From NCBI GenBank assembly GCA_003644825.1, contig QNDJ01000101.1, positions 1-6,484 on the forward strand: a DNA stretch of 6,484 nt, written 5' to 3'. Numbering within the stretch: position 1 is the first letter of the stretch; each line of letters opens with the position of its first letter. The notes under the pieces are model-generated. The model saw only the letters and a program-made list of their open reading frames with translations, was not told the DNA's origin and made no database searches. The stretch is from B21-G16 sp003644825 [NCBI: Candidatus Zhuqueibacterota bacterium]. GTDB taxonomy: Bacteria; SM23-31; B21-G16. Shown piece by piece: positions 1-6,484 of this stretch. The position numbers were made by a program, and so were the translations under genes.

Positions 1-2
1 AA

Positions 3-31
3 TTGACATTATATTTTAACTTTTTTATATT
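3..31 (+). promoter_or_regulatory. Putative sigma-70-type promoter of thiD-mutS
   Basis: A perfect -35 hexamer TTGACA (3-8) is followed after exactly 17 bases by TATATT (26-31), one mismatch from the -10 consensus. Transcription would start near 38-39 and give a leader of about 26 bases before the thiD ATG. AT-rich DNA contains many chance -10 boxes, so the support comes from the perfect -35 box and the ideal spacing just upstream of the first gene. The sequence left of base 1 is unseen, so an upstream gene could also read through into thiD. No operator or riboswitch (for example a TPP element) fits in this short leader. Confidence 0.5.
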
Positions 32-64
32 TTAAATGCAAAATAAAAATTTAAAAACTTTCTT

Positions 65-838
65 ATGAATACATTATTGAGCATTGCAGGTTCAGATGTA
101 AGTTGTGGGGCAGGTATACAGGCTGATTTAAAAACAGCATCATATTTTGGAATTTATTGTTTGACCGTGGTAACTGCTATTACTGCTCAGAATTCCCTTG
201 GTGTTGAGAATGTTTTCCCATTGCAACCAATTCAGGTTAAAAATCAGCTTGAAGTCATTTTAAAAGATATAAGACCGAATGTCGTTAAGATAGGGATGGT
301 GTCCAGTGATGAAATACTTTATGTAATAAGTAAAGTAATAAATGATTTTAAACTTGACACGATCATTTGTGACCCGATAATTTTCTCAAAAAATGGTGTT
401 TCTCTTTTAGATGAAAATGGTGTTGATTTTCTTGTTAATGAATTTCTTAAAGATGTTTATTTGCTTTTACCAAATATAAATGAATCACATCTATTGACAG
501 GTGTAGATGTGGATGATGAATTATCTATGAAAGAAGCATGTAGAATTCTTTATCAAAAAGGGGCAAAAAATGTTCTAATTAAAGGTGGTCACTTAAATGG
601 CATTCCTATGGATATACTTTATAATGGAGAGAATTTTTATAAATTTGAGACCGAGAGAGTTGAAGGAGTAACGGTTCATGGAACAGGATGTATATTTTCT
701 TCAGCTATTGCCTCTGGACTTGCAAAGGGAGATGATTTGGTTTCCTCAATTCGAACAGCAAAAAAGTTTATTTATAAAGGAATTCTAAATTCGTTTAAGG
801 TTGGAAAAGGTTATAGTTTTTTTAATCATTTTATTTAG
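65..838 (+). CDS. thiD: Hydroxymethylpyrimidine / phosphomethylpyrimidine kinase (ThiD)
   Basis: A cytoplasmic ribokinase-fold enzyme of 257 residues, the usual length. The family phosphorylates 4-amino-5-hydroxymethyl-2-methylpyrimidine (HMP) and then HMP phosphate, giving the pyrimidine diphosphate that thiamin phosphate synthase joins to the thiazole. Visible marks are the N-terminal IAGSD...GAGIQADLKT substrate loop (residues 7-24), TAITAQN with Gln42 (37-43), KIGM with Met78, a DP pair in the DPVM-type position, PNxxE, KGGH, and the C-terminal anion-hole motif HGTGC (205-209) with Cys209. Gln42 and Met78 appear to correspond to the HMP-contacting Gln44 and Met80 of the Salmonella enzyme, which favours ThiD over a pyridoxal kinase, although the two activities can overlap. 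The substrate loop reads SDVSCGAG where SDSSGGAG is usual. The ATG at 65 is chosen because the conserved core begins only six codons later. No Shine-Dalgarno sequence precedes it. No other thiamin gene is in the window. Confidence 0.93.
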   Translation: MNTLLSIAGSDVSCGAGIQADLKTASYFGIYCLTVVTAITAQNSLGVENVFPLQPIQVKNQLEVILKDIRPNVVKIGMVSSDEILYVISKVINDFKLDTIICDPIIFSKNGVSLLDENGVDFLVNEFLKDVYLLLPNINESHLLTGVDVDDELSMKEACRILYQKGAKNVLIKGGHLNGIPMDILYNGENFYKFETERVEGVTVHGTGCIFSSAIASGLAKGDDLVSSIRTAKKFIYKGILNSFKVGKGYSFFNHFI

Positions 839-847
839 AATTTTGTT

Positions 848-3472
848 ATGACAAAAACACCATTAATGGAACAATATTTCAGGATAAAAAGCCTTCATAA
901 AGAGGCTATATTATTTTTCAGGATGGGTGATTTTTATGAGATGTTTTACGATGATGCCAGGATTGCTTCAAAAGTTCTTGGATTAACATTAACGACCCGT
1001 TCTCATGGAAAAGCAGCAAATGTTCCTCTTGCAGGTTTTCCTCATCACAGCCTGGAGATATATTTGAACAAGATGCTGAAAAGCGGTTATAAGGTTGCAA
1101 TATGTGAGCAGGTTGAGGACCCCAAAAAAGCAAAAGGTATTGTTAAGCGAGCTGTTGTGGAAACAATTTCTCCTGGAACTGCTTTTTCGGATAAGTTGTT
1201 GGATGTAAAGTCTAATAATTATCTTTTTTCTCTCTTTTTTTCTGATGGAGTAGCAGGTTTTTCAGCTGTAGACATTTCGACGGGTGAATTTCTGGTTTCT
1301 GAAGGTATGGAAAATGAAGTTATTGAACAGATTAATATATTTAATCCTTCTGAAATTCTCATTTCAGAATCCCAGGATAATTATTTAAGTGAAAAATTAA
1401 AGGGAAATTTAAATATTTTTAAAACAGTTATTGAAGATTATCCTTTTTCTTATGATTATGCATATAATAGTCTGAAGAATCATTTTAAAACGACTTCTCT
1501 GAAAGGATTTGGTATTGAGGAATTAAGATGTGGAATATCTGCTGCTGGGGGAATTCTGGAATATTTAAAGAAAAGTCAGGTCGAGAATCTTGCTCACATT
1601 AAGAGTATAAAGGTTCATCATATAACTAAATATATGATTCTTGATTCTTCTACAAGAAGAAATCTTGAGTTAATAACTCCTATGAGCAATAGTGTTAATA
1701 AAGAAGGGACGCTCATTTCTATTATTGATAAAACTTTAACTCCAATGGGTGGAAGGAAACTTAAAAAATGGTTACTAACACCCTTGAAAAATATTAAAGA
1801 AATTGAAAAACGCCTGAAAAGTGTTGATGAACTATTTAAAAACAGGAATTCAAGAAAAGAAGTTGGTAAAATACTTTATGAAATTTCGGACATAGAAAGA
1901 ATAATTGCCAAAATAAGCTCTAATAAGGCTAACGCCAGAGATTTAATAGGGTTGAAAAAAAGTCTTATTCAGATTCCTCTTTTAAAGAGAGCTCTGAACC
2001 GGGAAAGAGCTTTTTATACAGGAATTGCTGTCAGGAAATTGAACGATCTGAAAAGAGTGGTAAATGAAATTGATAAAAGTATTGTTGAAAATCCTCCTAC
2101 AGCTATTACTGAAGGGGGTATTATAAAGGAAGGTTATAATAAAGAACTTGATGATTTAAGGAAACTTGCTTATTCTGGGAAAAAGTGGATTAATAACCTT
2201 CAAAATCTTGAAAGGAAAAGAACAGGTATTCCAAGCCTTAAAGTTAGTTATAACAAAGTATTTGGTTATTATATTGAGGTAACGAAACCTCATTTATCCA
2301 AAGTTCCGGAAAATTATATAAGAAAACAGACTCTTGTTAATGCTGAAAGATTTATAACTCCAGAATTAAAAGAGTATGAGGAAAAAGTATTAAATGCTGA
2401 AGAAAAAATTAATTCACTCGAGTATGAGATATTTCAGAGTATCAGAAAAAAAATTATGAAGGAAATTACCTCAATACAGAAAAATGCTGATATAATTTCG
2501 GAGATTGATGTAATAAGAAGTTTTGCTGAAGTATCTGAAGAAAATAATTATGTAAGACCAAAATTAACGAATGAGAGTTTAATTTATATAAAGGATGGAC
2601 GACATCCGGTTGTTGAGAAAATGCTACCGCCGGGTGAACAATTTATACCTAATGACCTTGTTTTAAAGAGGAGAGATGAACAGATACATATTATTACAGG
2701 TCCCAATATGGCAGGGAAATCAACTTTTCTAAGACAGGTTGGATTGATAGTTCTTCTTGCACAAATTGGTTCATTTGTTCCTGCTTCTGAAGCTAAAATA
2801 GGTATTGTAGATAGAATTTTTACAAGAGTAGGTGCTTCTGATAATCTTGCCAGAGGAGAAAGCACTTTTCTTGTAGAGATGAATGAACTGGCAAATATTT
2901 TACATAATGCTACCCCAAAGAGTTTAATACTTCTTGATGAAATAGGAAGAGGCACAAGTACTTTTGATGGTCTTTCTATAGCCTGGGCGACTGCAGAATT
3001 TATTCATAATAATCCTAAAATATCTGCAATGACTCTTTTTGCCACTCATTATCATGAGTTAACTGAACTGGAGAGATTATATTCAGGGATTAAGAATTAT
3101 AATGTTACTGTAAAAGAATGGGGTGATTCCGTGATTTTTTTGAGAAAAATTGAAAGAGGAGGATGTGACCACAGCTATGGAATACAGGTTGCAAGAATGG
3201 CAGGAGTTCCACCAGAAGTTATTGAAAGATCCAAGGAAATTTTATCTAACCTTGAGGCGAACGAATTAACTCCTGACCATTTCCCTAAACTGGCTTTAAA
3301 AAAAAGAAAAGATAGCTATAAGGAAAATCCTTTTCAGATAAATATCTTTACTATGGAGAAAGGTGATTTAGAGAAAGAATTAGAAAAAATTAATCCAGAT
3401 AAACTTACCCCTCTTGAAGCTCTTGAAAAAATATATAAATTAAAAAAAATGTGTGAAGGGGAAAATTCTTGA
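848..3472 (+). CDS. mutS: DNA mismatch repair protein MutS
   Basis: An 874-residue protein, close to the 853 of E. coli MutS. It recognises mispaired or looped bases, then acts as an ATP-switched sliding clamp that recruits MutL. Domain I contains GDFYEMF (residues 27-33), with the Phe29-x-Glu31 pair that wedges into the mismatch. The connector and lever domains follow (about 125-420). The clamp contains the hallmark FGYYIEV stretch at about residue 475. The ATPase domain has Walker A GPNMAGKST (618-626), signature Ser672 in GEST, Walker B LLDE with Asp697-Glu698, and the FATHYHEL switch with His734. Near the C-terminus QINIF (830-834) resembles a beta-clamp binding motif, followed by a TPLEAL helix typical of the MutS tetramerisation tail. 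All key residues are intact and there is no frameshift, so it should be functional. This is MutS1, not MutS2, since there is no Smr domain. It begins 9 bases after thiD without a Shine-Dalgarno sequence, which suggests cotranscription and possibly translational reinitiation. mutL is not nearby. Confidence 0.98.
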   Translation: MTKTPLMEQYFRIKSLHKEAILFFRMGDFYEMFYDDARIASKVLGLTLTTRSHGKAANVPLAGFPHHSLEIYLNKMLKSGYKVAICEQVEDPKKAKGIVKRAVVETISPGTAFSDKLLDVKSNNYLFSLFFSDGVAGFSAVDISTGEFLVSEGMENEVIEQINIFNPSEILISESQDNYLSEKLKGNLNIFKTVIEDYPFSYDYAYNSLKNHFKTTSLKGFGIEELRCGISAAGGILEYLKKSQVENLAHIKSIKVHHITKYMILDSSTRRNLELITPMSNSVNKEGTLISIIDKTLTPMGGRKLKKWLLTPLKNIKEIEKRLKSVDELFKNRNSRKEVGKILYEISDIERIIAKISSNKANARDLIGLKKSLIQIPLLKRALNRERAFYTGIAVRKLNDLKRVVNEIDKSIVENPPTAITEGGIIKEGYNKELDDLRKLAYSGKKWINNLQNLERKRTGIPSLKVSYNKVFGYYIEVTKPHLSKVPENYIRKQTLVNAERFITPELKEYEEKVLNAEEKINSLEYEIFQSIRKKIMKEITSIQKNADIISEIDVIRSFAEVSEENNYVRPKLTNESLIYIKDGRHPVVEKMLPPGEQFIPNDLVLKRRDEQIHIITGPNMAGKSTFLRQVGLIVLLAQIGSFVPASEAKIGIVDRIFTRVGASDNLARGESTFLVEMNELANILHNATPKSLILLDEIGRGTSTFDGLSIAWATAEFIHNNPKISAMTLFATHYHELTELERLYSGIKNYNVTVKEWGDSVIFLRKIERGGCDHSYGIQVARMAGVPPEVIERSKEILSNLEANELTPDHFPKLALKKRKDSYKENPFQINIFTMEKGDLEKELEKINPDKLTPLEALEKIYKLKKMCEGENS

Positions 3473-3488
3473 CGATTTTATTTATAAC

Positions 3489-3534
3489 GGGGGAAAATCC
3501 TTCCTTCTGGAATTTCTGATAATTCTCCTTTTTT
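3489..3534 (+). terminator. Possible intrinsic terminator after mutS
   Basis: Starting 17 bases after the mutS stop, the sequence can fold in two competing ways. An outer stem pairs GGGGAA (3490-3495) with TTCTCC (3523-3528), including one G-U pair, and directly abuts six T residues (3529-3534). Inside it, TTCC-TTCT-GGAA forms a small hairpin. Alternatively GGAATT (3509-3514) pairs with AATTCT (3521-3526) around a six-base loop. The position and T-run are right for a terminator, but both stems are short and AT-rich, so strength is doubtful. Confidence 0.4.
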
Positions 3535-3838
3535 AAATATTTTCAGCACAGGTTAAGTTGTACATTAGATAACATTGTTTTTTATACTACCAGATGGCAT
3601 AAACTTTGCAATTATAAAAAAAGAACTAGTGTTCTGTAAAAAGATTTAATTTTAAAACTTTCAATATTTTATTCCAATTAATTCAGGCTAAATCAATGTT
3701 TCTGAAGGTAAAAAAAATAATTTTTCCTTTAAAGTTTTCAAAAAAGGTGTCGATATTGAAAATAAGCTGTTCCATAATTTTGGGGGTGAAATAGGTATAT
3801 ACTGCATAAAGTAATGAAGAAAAAAAACAAAAATCATA
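3535..3838. other. Intergenic region with no credible gene
   Basis: About 300 very AT-rich bases separate the possible mutS terminator from the ribosome binding site of the next gene. I see no tRNA or rRNA, no riboswitch I recognise and no conserved-looking protein. Short inverted repeats are present: AGAAC/GTTCT around a four-base loop (3622-3635), and AAGG plus an A-run facing a T-run plus CCTT (3705-3729). Either may be chance in such DNA. The promoter of the downstream gene should lie here, but no convincing one stands out. The best -10-like boxes are TATACT at 3583-3588, with TTGTAC 19 bases upstream (3558-3563), and TATACT at 3798-3803, with no good -35. Confidence 0.5.
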
Positions 3839-3845
3839 AAAGGAG
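3839..3845 (+). promoter_or_regulatory. Shine-Dalgarno sequence of the large secreted protein gene
   Basis: AAAGGAG lies six bases before the ATG at 3852, an ideal spacing. It fixes the start at 3852 rather than at the in-frame ATG codons at 3867 and 3870, which would also shorten the signal peptide. It contrasts with thiD and mutS, which have no such sequence. Confidence 0.75.
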
Positions 3846-3851
3846 TAGGAT

Positions 3852-6484
3852 ATGAAGACCAAATATATGATGATCGTAGGGGTCATAATTGTATTATTAG
3901 TGACCTTTTCGTCTTTTACATTTGGGCAGATCACCTGGTACAGTAATGGTCTTGGTTTATCAAATAGATATGCCGGGAAAGTTACCACAGATACTTTACG
4001 TTTTATACTGGGTGAGAACTCAGAATTGACAAAAGACCAGACTCTAACAATAGACCTTTCTGCTTTCCAGATTATTACAAGCGAGGTTACGAATAAGGCT
4101 AATTATGATTTCTCGACTTCTCCTTCAGCATCCTCTTATACAAATTTCAGTATGGATACGAGTGATTTCAGTGTTAGTTATAATTCTACTTTAAAACAGG
4201 TTACATTTACTCTACTGACGGACAATTCATTACTACCCGGTGATTCTACAGTTCTTATAATTAGTAATGTTACTGCAAACCCGGGTAAAAGTTCGGGAAC
4301 AAATGATGTCAGTGTCAGGGTGAAAAGCTCGGACCAACCTGTTTTTTCGAGGTCTGAATATGATGCATTAATTGGAGCCAATGACCAGGTCATTGGGTCA
4401 ATTACATTTGCAGACACAAATGCATCAGTAACAACTTACGTTACTCTTTATGATACAGCAGAAGGTATAGTTCCAAGTGATGGAATTATAAAAGTTTATT
4501 TTCCTTCAGGGTTTGATTTTGTAACCAGTGTGGATACAAGTATGGTAACAGTGAGAGATGATGGAGTTAAGTTATTATTATCTTCTGTGAGCACCAGTGG
4601 TGATACTGTTATCATAAACCTTTCTGCTACCAGTGATATTGAAGATGGTTCAGTAATTCAAATAGACCTGGGAAAATCTTCAAGCCCGATGGTAGTAAAC
4701 CCCACCATTTTTGTAAGTTCATTGAGTTATCCTTCATTGAAATCCTATTCCACAGGATATAATAATGATTTTTATGTTGCTGTTTATGATAGTGACGGAG
4801 ATACAATTTTTGTGGATAAAAGTGGTGGACTCACTTTCAATATTGCAAGTAACTGGTGGGCTGATGATGTTGGTGATGGTGGTGTAAGTTTATCTGACTA
4901 TACGGCTTCAAATCCTACTTCAATGACCTTGAATTTCAAGGTTGGAACAAGGGTTGATTTTGATTCAACCGCAACTACAAGATACGATACTTTTGTAGTA
5001 GATTTAACTGATGGAACAAATAATACCTTTACGGTATCTTCTTCTGAAGCTCAAACCAAAACCAATTATACATTCAGTGTTGGCTTTGATGATACGTCCA
5101 AGTTCGATATTATATATTCAAGTAATCAAATAAAGTTTATTCCAGATAGTGCTGCTGGTGGTTATTTACCAGCTCAAACTTCAATTACCTTAACGATTTC
5201 TTCAAATGTATTAAGAAATAAAGGACAGACTTCTGATGCAGATGTTAGAATCAGAACAAATCATCAGACTGCCTGGGTAACAGATAGGGATGTAACTGCA
5301 ATTGACCCCAATAATGGTGGAGTTATCACTGTAATAGATTTAGCTGATACGAATGCAGGTATGGGTTCTGTTATAGATTCATTGGTATTTGTTGCGAATG
5401 GTCAGATACCATCTGATGGTCAAATTAGAATAAAATTTCCTACAACTTTTACTCTTGCAACTTCTATTGATTGTGTAAGAATAGATACAGGAAATACTTC
5501 CCACTTCTGGGATATAACAACAACAGCAGGATACATTTCAACGGTTTCTCAAGCTGCTGGAACCATTGTTAATAATGAAGTTAGATTAAATTTGAGCTTA
5601 AGTAGCGCAATTAATACAGGAACAACGGTTAAGATTATGCTTGGAGATACAAGTGGAACCGGTGCAGTAGCAAATGGATACGGACATATTTCTACTCCAG
5701 CTTTTACAAATCCGGCTGCAAGTGACTCGGGTGTTTATCCCACTGTAGGAGAAAGAAGTCCATTTGTTGTGGAAACAAGATTTAATGATGGTACACTTAT
5801 TATGAGCGGTAATAACAGTGATGATCCTGTAACGATAGTTACAAATGCGTTTTCAGACTCTCAATTTGTTTTTGTGGATGGTTCAGATATTTATAGCAGA
5901 TCAAGGTATGCAGGTGATAGTACAGGAATAGAGCTGACATTTAAAGTTGGTTCAAGGATAAGAGGAGCAAGAGATACACTCTACCTTGATGTTTCAGATT
6001 TCTTTGTTAATCCACTTGAAGTAACGGATACAAGTAATTATGTATTTACTAAAGGTTCTTCCGGTAATAATGCTGGATATTTCGCTAAAACAGTTGGTTA
6101 TGATGCATCAAATCAAATTATATCATTTTATGGTTCTCCTAATGATACTCTGTATTCCGGTAGAGAAGATTCAACAATTATTCTAAAGATAAAAGCAAAT
6201 GGTAAAGTTGCTGGTGGAACAAGCAACTGGGGTGGTGTATTATCTGCAAAAGGAGCACGAAGTGACCTTTCTGTTAGAATAAAAACAAATCATCAGACAG
6301 GATGGATTACCGTTGATTCTGTTAGAACAATAGTAGCAAATAATAAAGATTCTGCATCTGTAGTTTATATCAGTAGATCTGATAGTTCTGCTGGTGAAAC
6401 TTCTTATGATACTTTATGGGTACATCATAGAGGTGTTCTGGTGCCCGGTTCAAAGATAGCTATTAAATTGGATGCTGGTTTCTC
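3852..6484 (+). CDS. Large exported tandem-repeat protein, function unknown (3' end outside window)
   Basis: An uninterrupted frame of 877 codons with no stop before the window ends. Residues 1-25 form a Sec signal peptide: a Lys-containing start (MKTK), a hydrophobic core (about residues 6-19), and a likely cut after TFG25, before Gln26. The mature part is rich in Ser, Thr, Asp, Gly, Asn and Val, has a single Cys (in IDCVRI), no later membrane segment, and alternating hydrophobic/polar strands as in beta-sandwich surface proteins. It is built from a repeated module. Anchors recur in the same order: F-x-[LV]-G (Phe51, 362, 697), N-Y-x-F (Asn84, 405, 729), V-R-[IV]-[RK] (Val155, 465, 808) and a Pro-Gly turn before a beta strand (Pro208, 520, 865). 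Spacing is about 310 residues, then about 324-345. An Asp-rich DxDxD (313-317) could bind a cation. I do not recognise the family. A surface-layer, adhesin or extracellular-matrix role is inferred from export and repetition only. No catalytic motif is visible. Sorting or anchor signals would be at the unseen C-terminus. Confidence 0.85.
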   Translation, partial: MKTKYMMIVGVIIVLLVTFSSFTFGQITWYSNGLGLSNRYAGKVTTDTLRFILGENSELTKDQTLTIDLSAFQIITSEVTNKANYDFSTSPSASSYTNFSMDTSDFSVSYNSTLKQVTFTLLTDNSLLPGDSTVLIISNVTANPGKSSGTNDVSVRVKSSDQPVFSRSEYDALIGANDQVIGSITFADTNASVTTYVTLYDTAEGIVPSDGIIKVYFPSGFDFVTSVDTSMVTVRDDGVKLLLSSVSTSGDTVIINLSATSDIEDGSVIQIDLGKSSSPMVVNPTIFVSSLSYPSLKSYSTGYNNDFYVAVYDSDGDTIFVDKSGGLTFNIASNWWADDVGDGGVSLSDYTASNPTSMTLNFKVGTRVDFDSTATTRYDTFVVDLTDGTNNTFTVSSSEAQTKTNYTFSVGFDDTSKFDIIYSSNQIKFIPDSAAGGYLPAQTSITLTISSNVLRNKGQTSDADVRIRTNHQTAWVTDRDVTAIDPNNGGVITVIDLADTNAGMGSVIDSLVFVANGQIPSDGQIRIKFPTTFTLATSIDCVRIDTGNTSHFWDITTTAGYISTVSQAAGTIVNNEVRLNLSLSSAINTGTTVKIMLGDTSGTGAVANGYGHISTPAFTNPAASDSGVYPTVGERSPFVVETRFNDGTLIMSGNNSDDPVTIVTNAFSDSQFVFVDGSDIYSRSRYAGDSTGIELTFKVGSRIRGARDTLYLDVSDFFVNPLEVTDTSNYVFTKGSSGNNAGYFAKTVGYDASNQIISFYGSPNDTLYSGREDSTIILKIKANGKVAGGTSNWGGVLSAKGARSDLSVRIKTNHQTGWITVDSVRTIVANNKDSASVVYISRSDSSAGETSYDTLWVHHRGVLVPGSKIAIKLDAGF
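3966..4898 (+). repeat. Protein repeat unit 1 (residues 39-349)
   Basis: First copy of the roughly 310-residue module, beginning at RYAG (39-42) only 13 residues after the predicted signal peptide cut. Anchors: FILG (51-54), NYDF (84-87), VRVK (155-158), VPSDG turn with Pro208 followed by the strand IIKVYFPSGF. The segment after VRVK reads SSDQP, where the other copies have TNHQT. This is the most diverged copy. Unit boundaries are approximate because the repeat is circularly ambiguous. Confidence 0.65.
4899..5903 (+). repeat. Protein repeat unit 2 (residues 350-684)
   Basis: Second copy, about 335 residues. Anchors: FKVG (362-365), NYTF (405-408), VRIRTNHQT (465-473), IPSDG turn with Pro520 followed by IRIKFPTTF. 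The extra length over unit 1 lies mainly between Pro520 and the next FKVG (177 residues against 154), probably as a loop around the DTGNTSHFWD stretch. It contains the protein's only visible cysteine. Confidence 0.65.
5904..6484 (+). repeat. Protein repeat unit 3, cut by window edge (residue 685 onward)
   Basis: Third copy, incomplete. It opens with RYAG (685-688) exactly 12 residues before the Phe of FKVG (697-700), the same distance as in unit 1. It continues through NYVF (729-732), VRIKTNHQT (808-816) and a VPGSK turn (Pro865), with the strand IAIKLDAGF at the edge. Matching anchors at matching spacing are strong evidence of homology among the three copies, and more copies may follow. Confidence 0.65.

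Noticed and set aside
918-1133. Minus-strand 71-codon frame inside mutS
   Set aside because: It lies antisense to the highly conserved MutS domain I, has no recognisable product, and is explained as a shadow of mutS.
2584-2955. Minus-strand 123-codon frame inside mutS
   Set aside because: It lies entirely opposite the MutS ATPase core including Walker A and B. Conservation belongs to MutS and the antisense product resembles nothing known.
3457-3504. Direct near-repeat GGGGAAAATTCTT / GGGGAAAATCCTT around the mutS stop
   Set aside because: A single short pair with one mismatch, with no sign of a mobile element, attachment site or further copies.
3558-3588. Possible promoter TTGTAC - 19 bases - TATACT for the exported protein gene
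   Set aside because: The spacing is two bases too long and the -35 box is imperfect. It would leave a leader of about 260 bases. Kept only as a note.
3775-3782. TAATTTTG, matching the Bacteroidota -7 element TAnnTTTG
   Set aside because: No TTTG-type -33 element lies at the required 19-21 bases upstream, and the match is easy to find in AT-rich DNA.
3683-3988. Minus-strand 101-codon frame across the intergenic region and the start of the exported protein gene
   Set aside because: It starts with GTG without a convincing ribosome binding site. Its hydrophobic, Phe/Tyr/Ile-rich product is what AT-rich DNA and the reverse of a signal peptide region would give. The + strand frame has a strong Shine-Dalgarno sequence and a signal peptide.
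4178-4417. Minus-strand 79-codon frame inside the exported protein gene
   Set aside because: It is opposite repeat unit 1, whose + strand reading is supported by the recurring anchors. No independent evidence.
1-6484. CRISPR array, insertion sequence, prophage, toxin-antitoxin or defence system
   Set aside because: No regularly spaced DNA repeats, transposase, integrase or nuclease signatures were seen. The repeats in the right half are diverged protein-coding modules.

Overview
The window is AT-rich, and every recognisable gene is on the + strand. It falls into two parts. The left half (about 1-3534) is housekeeping: a promoter-like sequence, a complete thiD (HMP/HMP-P kinase of thiamin synthesis), and a complete mutS (DNA mismatch recognition ATPase) that starts 9 bases after the thiD stop, so the two probably form one transcription unit. 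A weak hairpin followed by six T residues lies just after mutS.

The right half holds a 379-base intergenic region without a credible gene. After it comes a very long reading frame that starts at 3852 behind a good Shine-Dalgarno sequence and is still open at the last base. Its 877 visible codons encode a signal peptide and then a Ser/Thr/Asp/Gly-rich, beta-rich exported protein. Everything after the signal peptide appears to be tandem copies of one degenerate module of roughly 310-345 residues: two full copies and part of a third are visible. I cannot assign this protein to a named family. It is the least ordinary item in the window.

Organism: the MutS and ThiD are clearly bacterial. A large secreted repeat protein, low GC and the absence of Shine-Dalgarno sequences ahead of thiD and mutS would fit a Gram-negative lineage near the FCB assemblage (Bacteroidota, Calditrichota, Marinimicrobia, Cloacimonadota and similar candidate phyla). 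This is a weak inference, because no taxonomic marker is present. The promoter ahead of thiD looks like the standard TTGACA/TATAAT type rather than the Bacteroidota type.

Nothing links the two halves functionally. thiD and mutS serve cofactor synthesis and DNA repair in the cytoplasm. The downstream gene encodes a cell-surface or secreted structural or adhesive protein, apparently in its own transcription unit.
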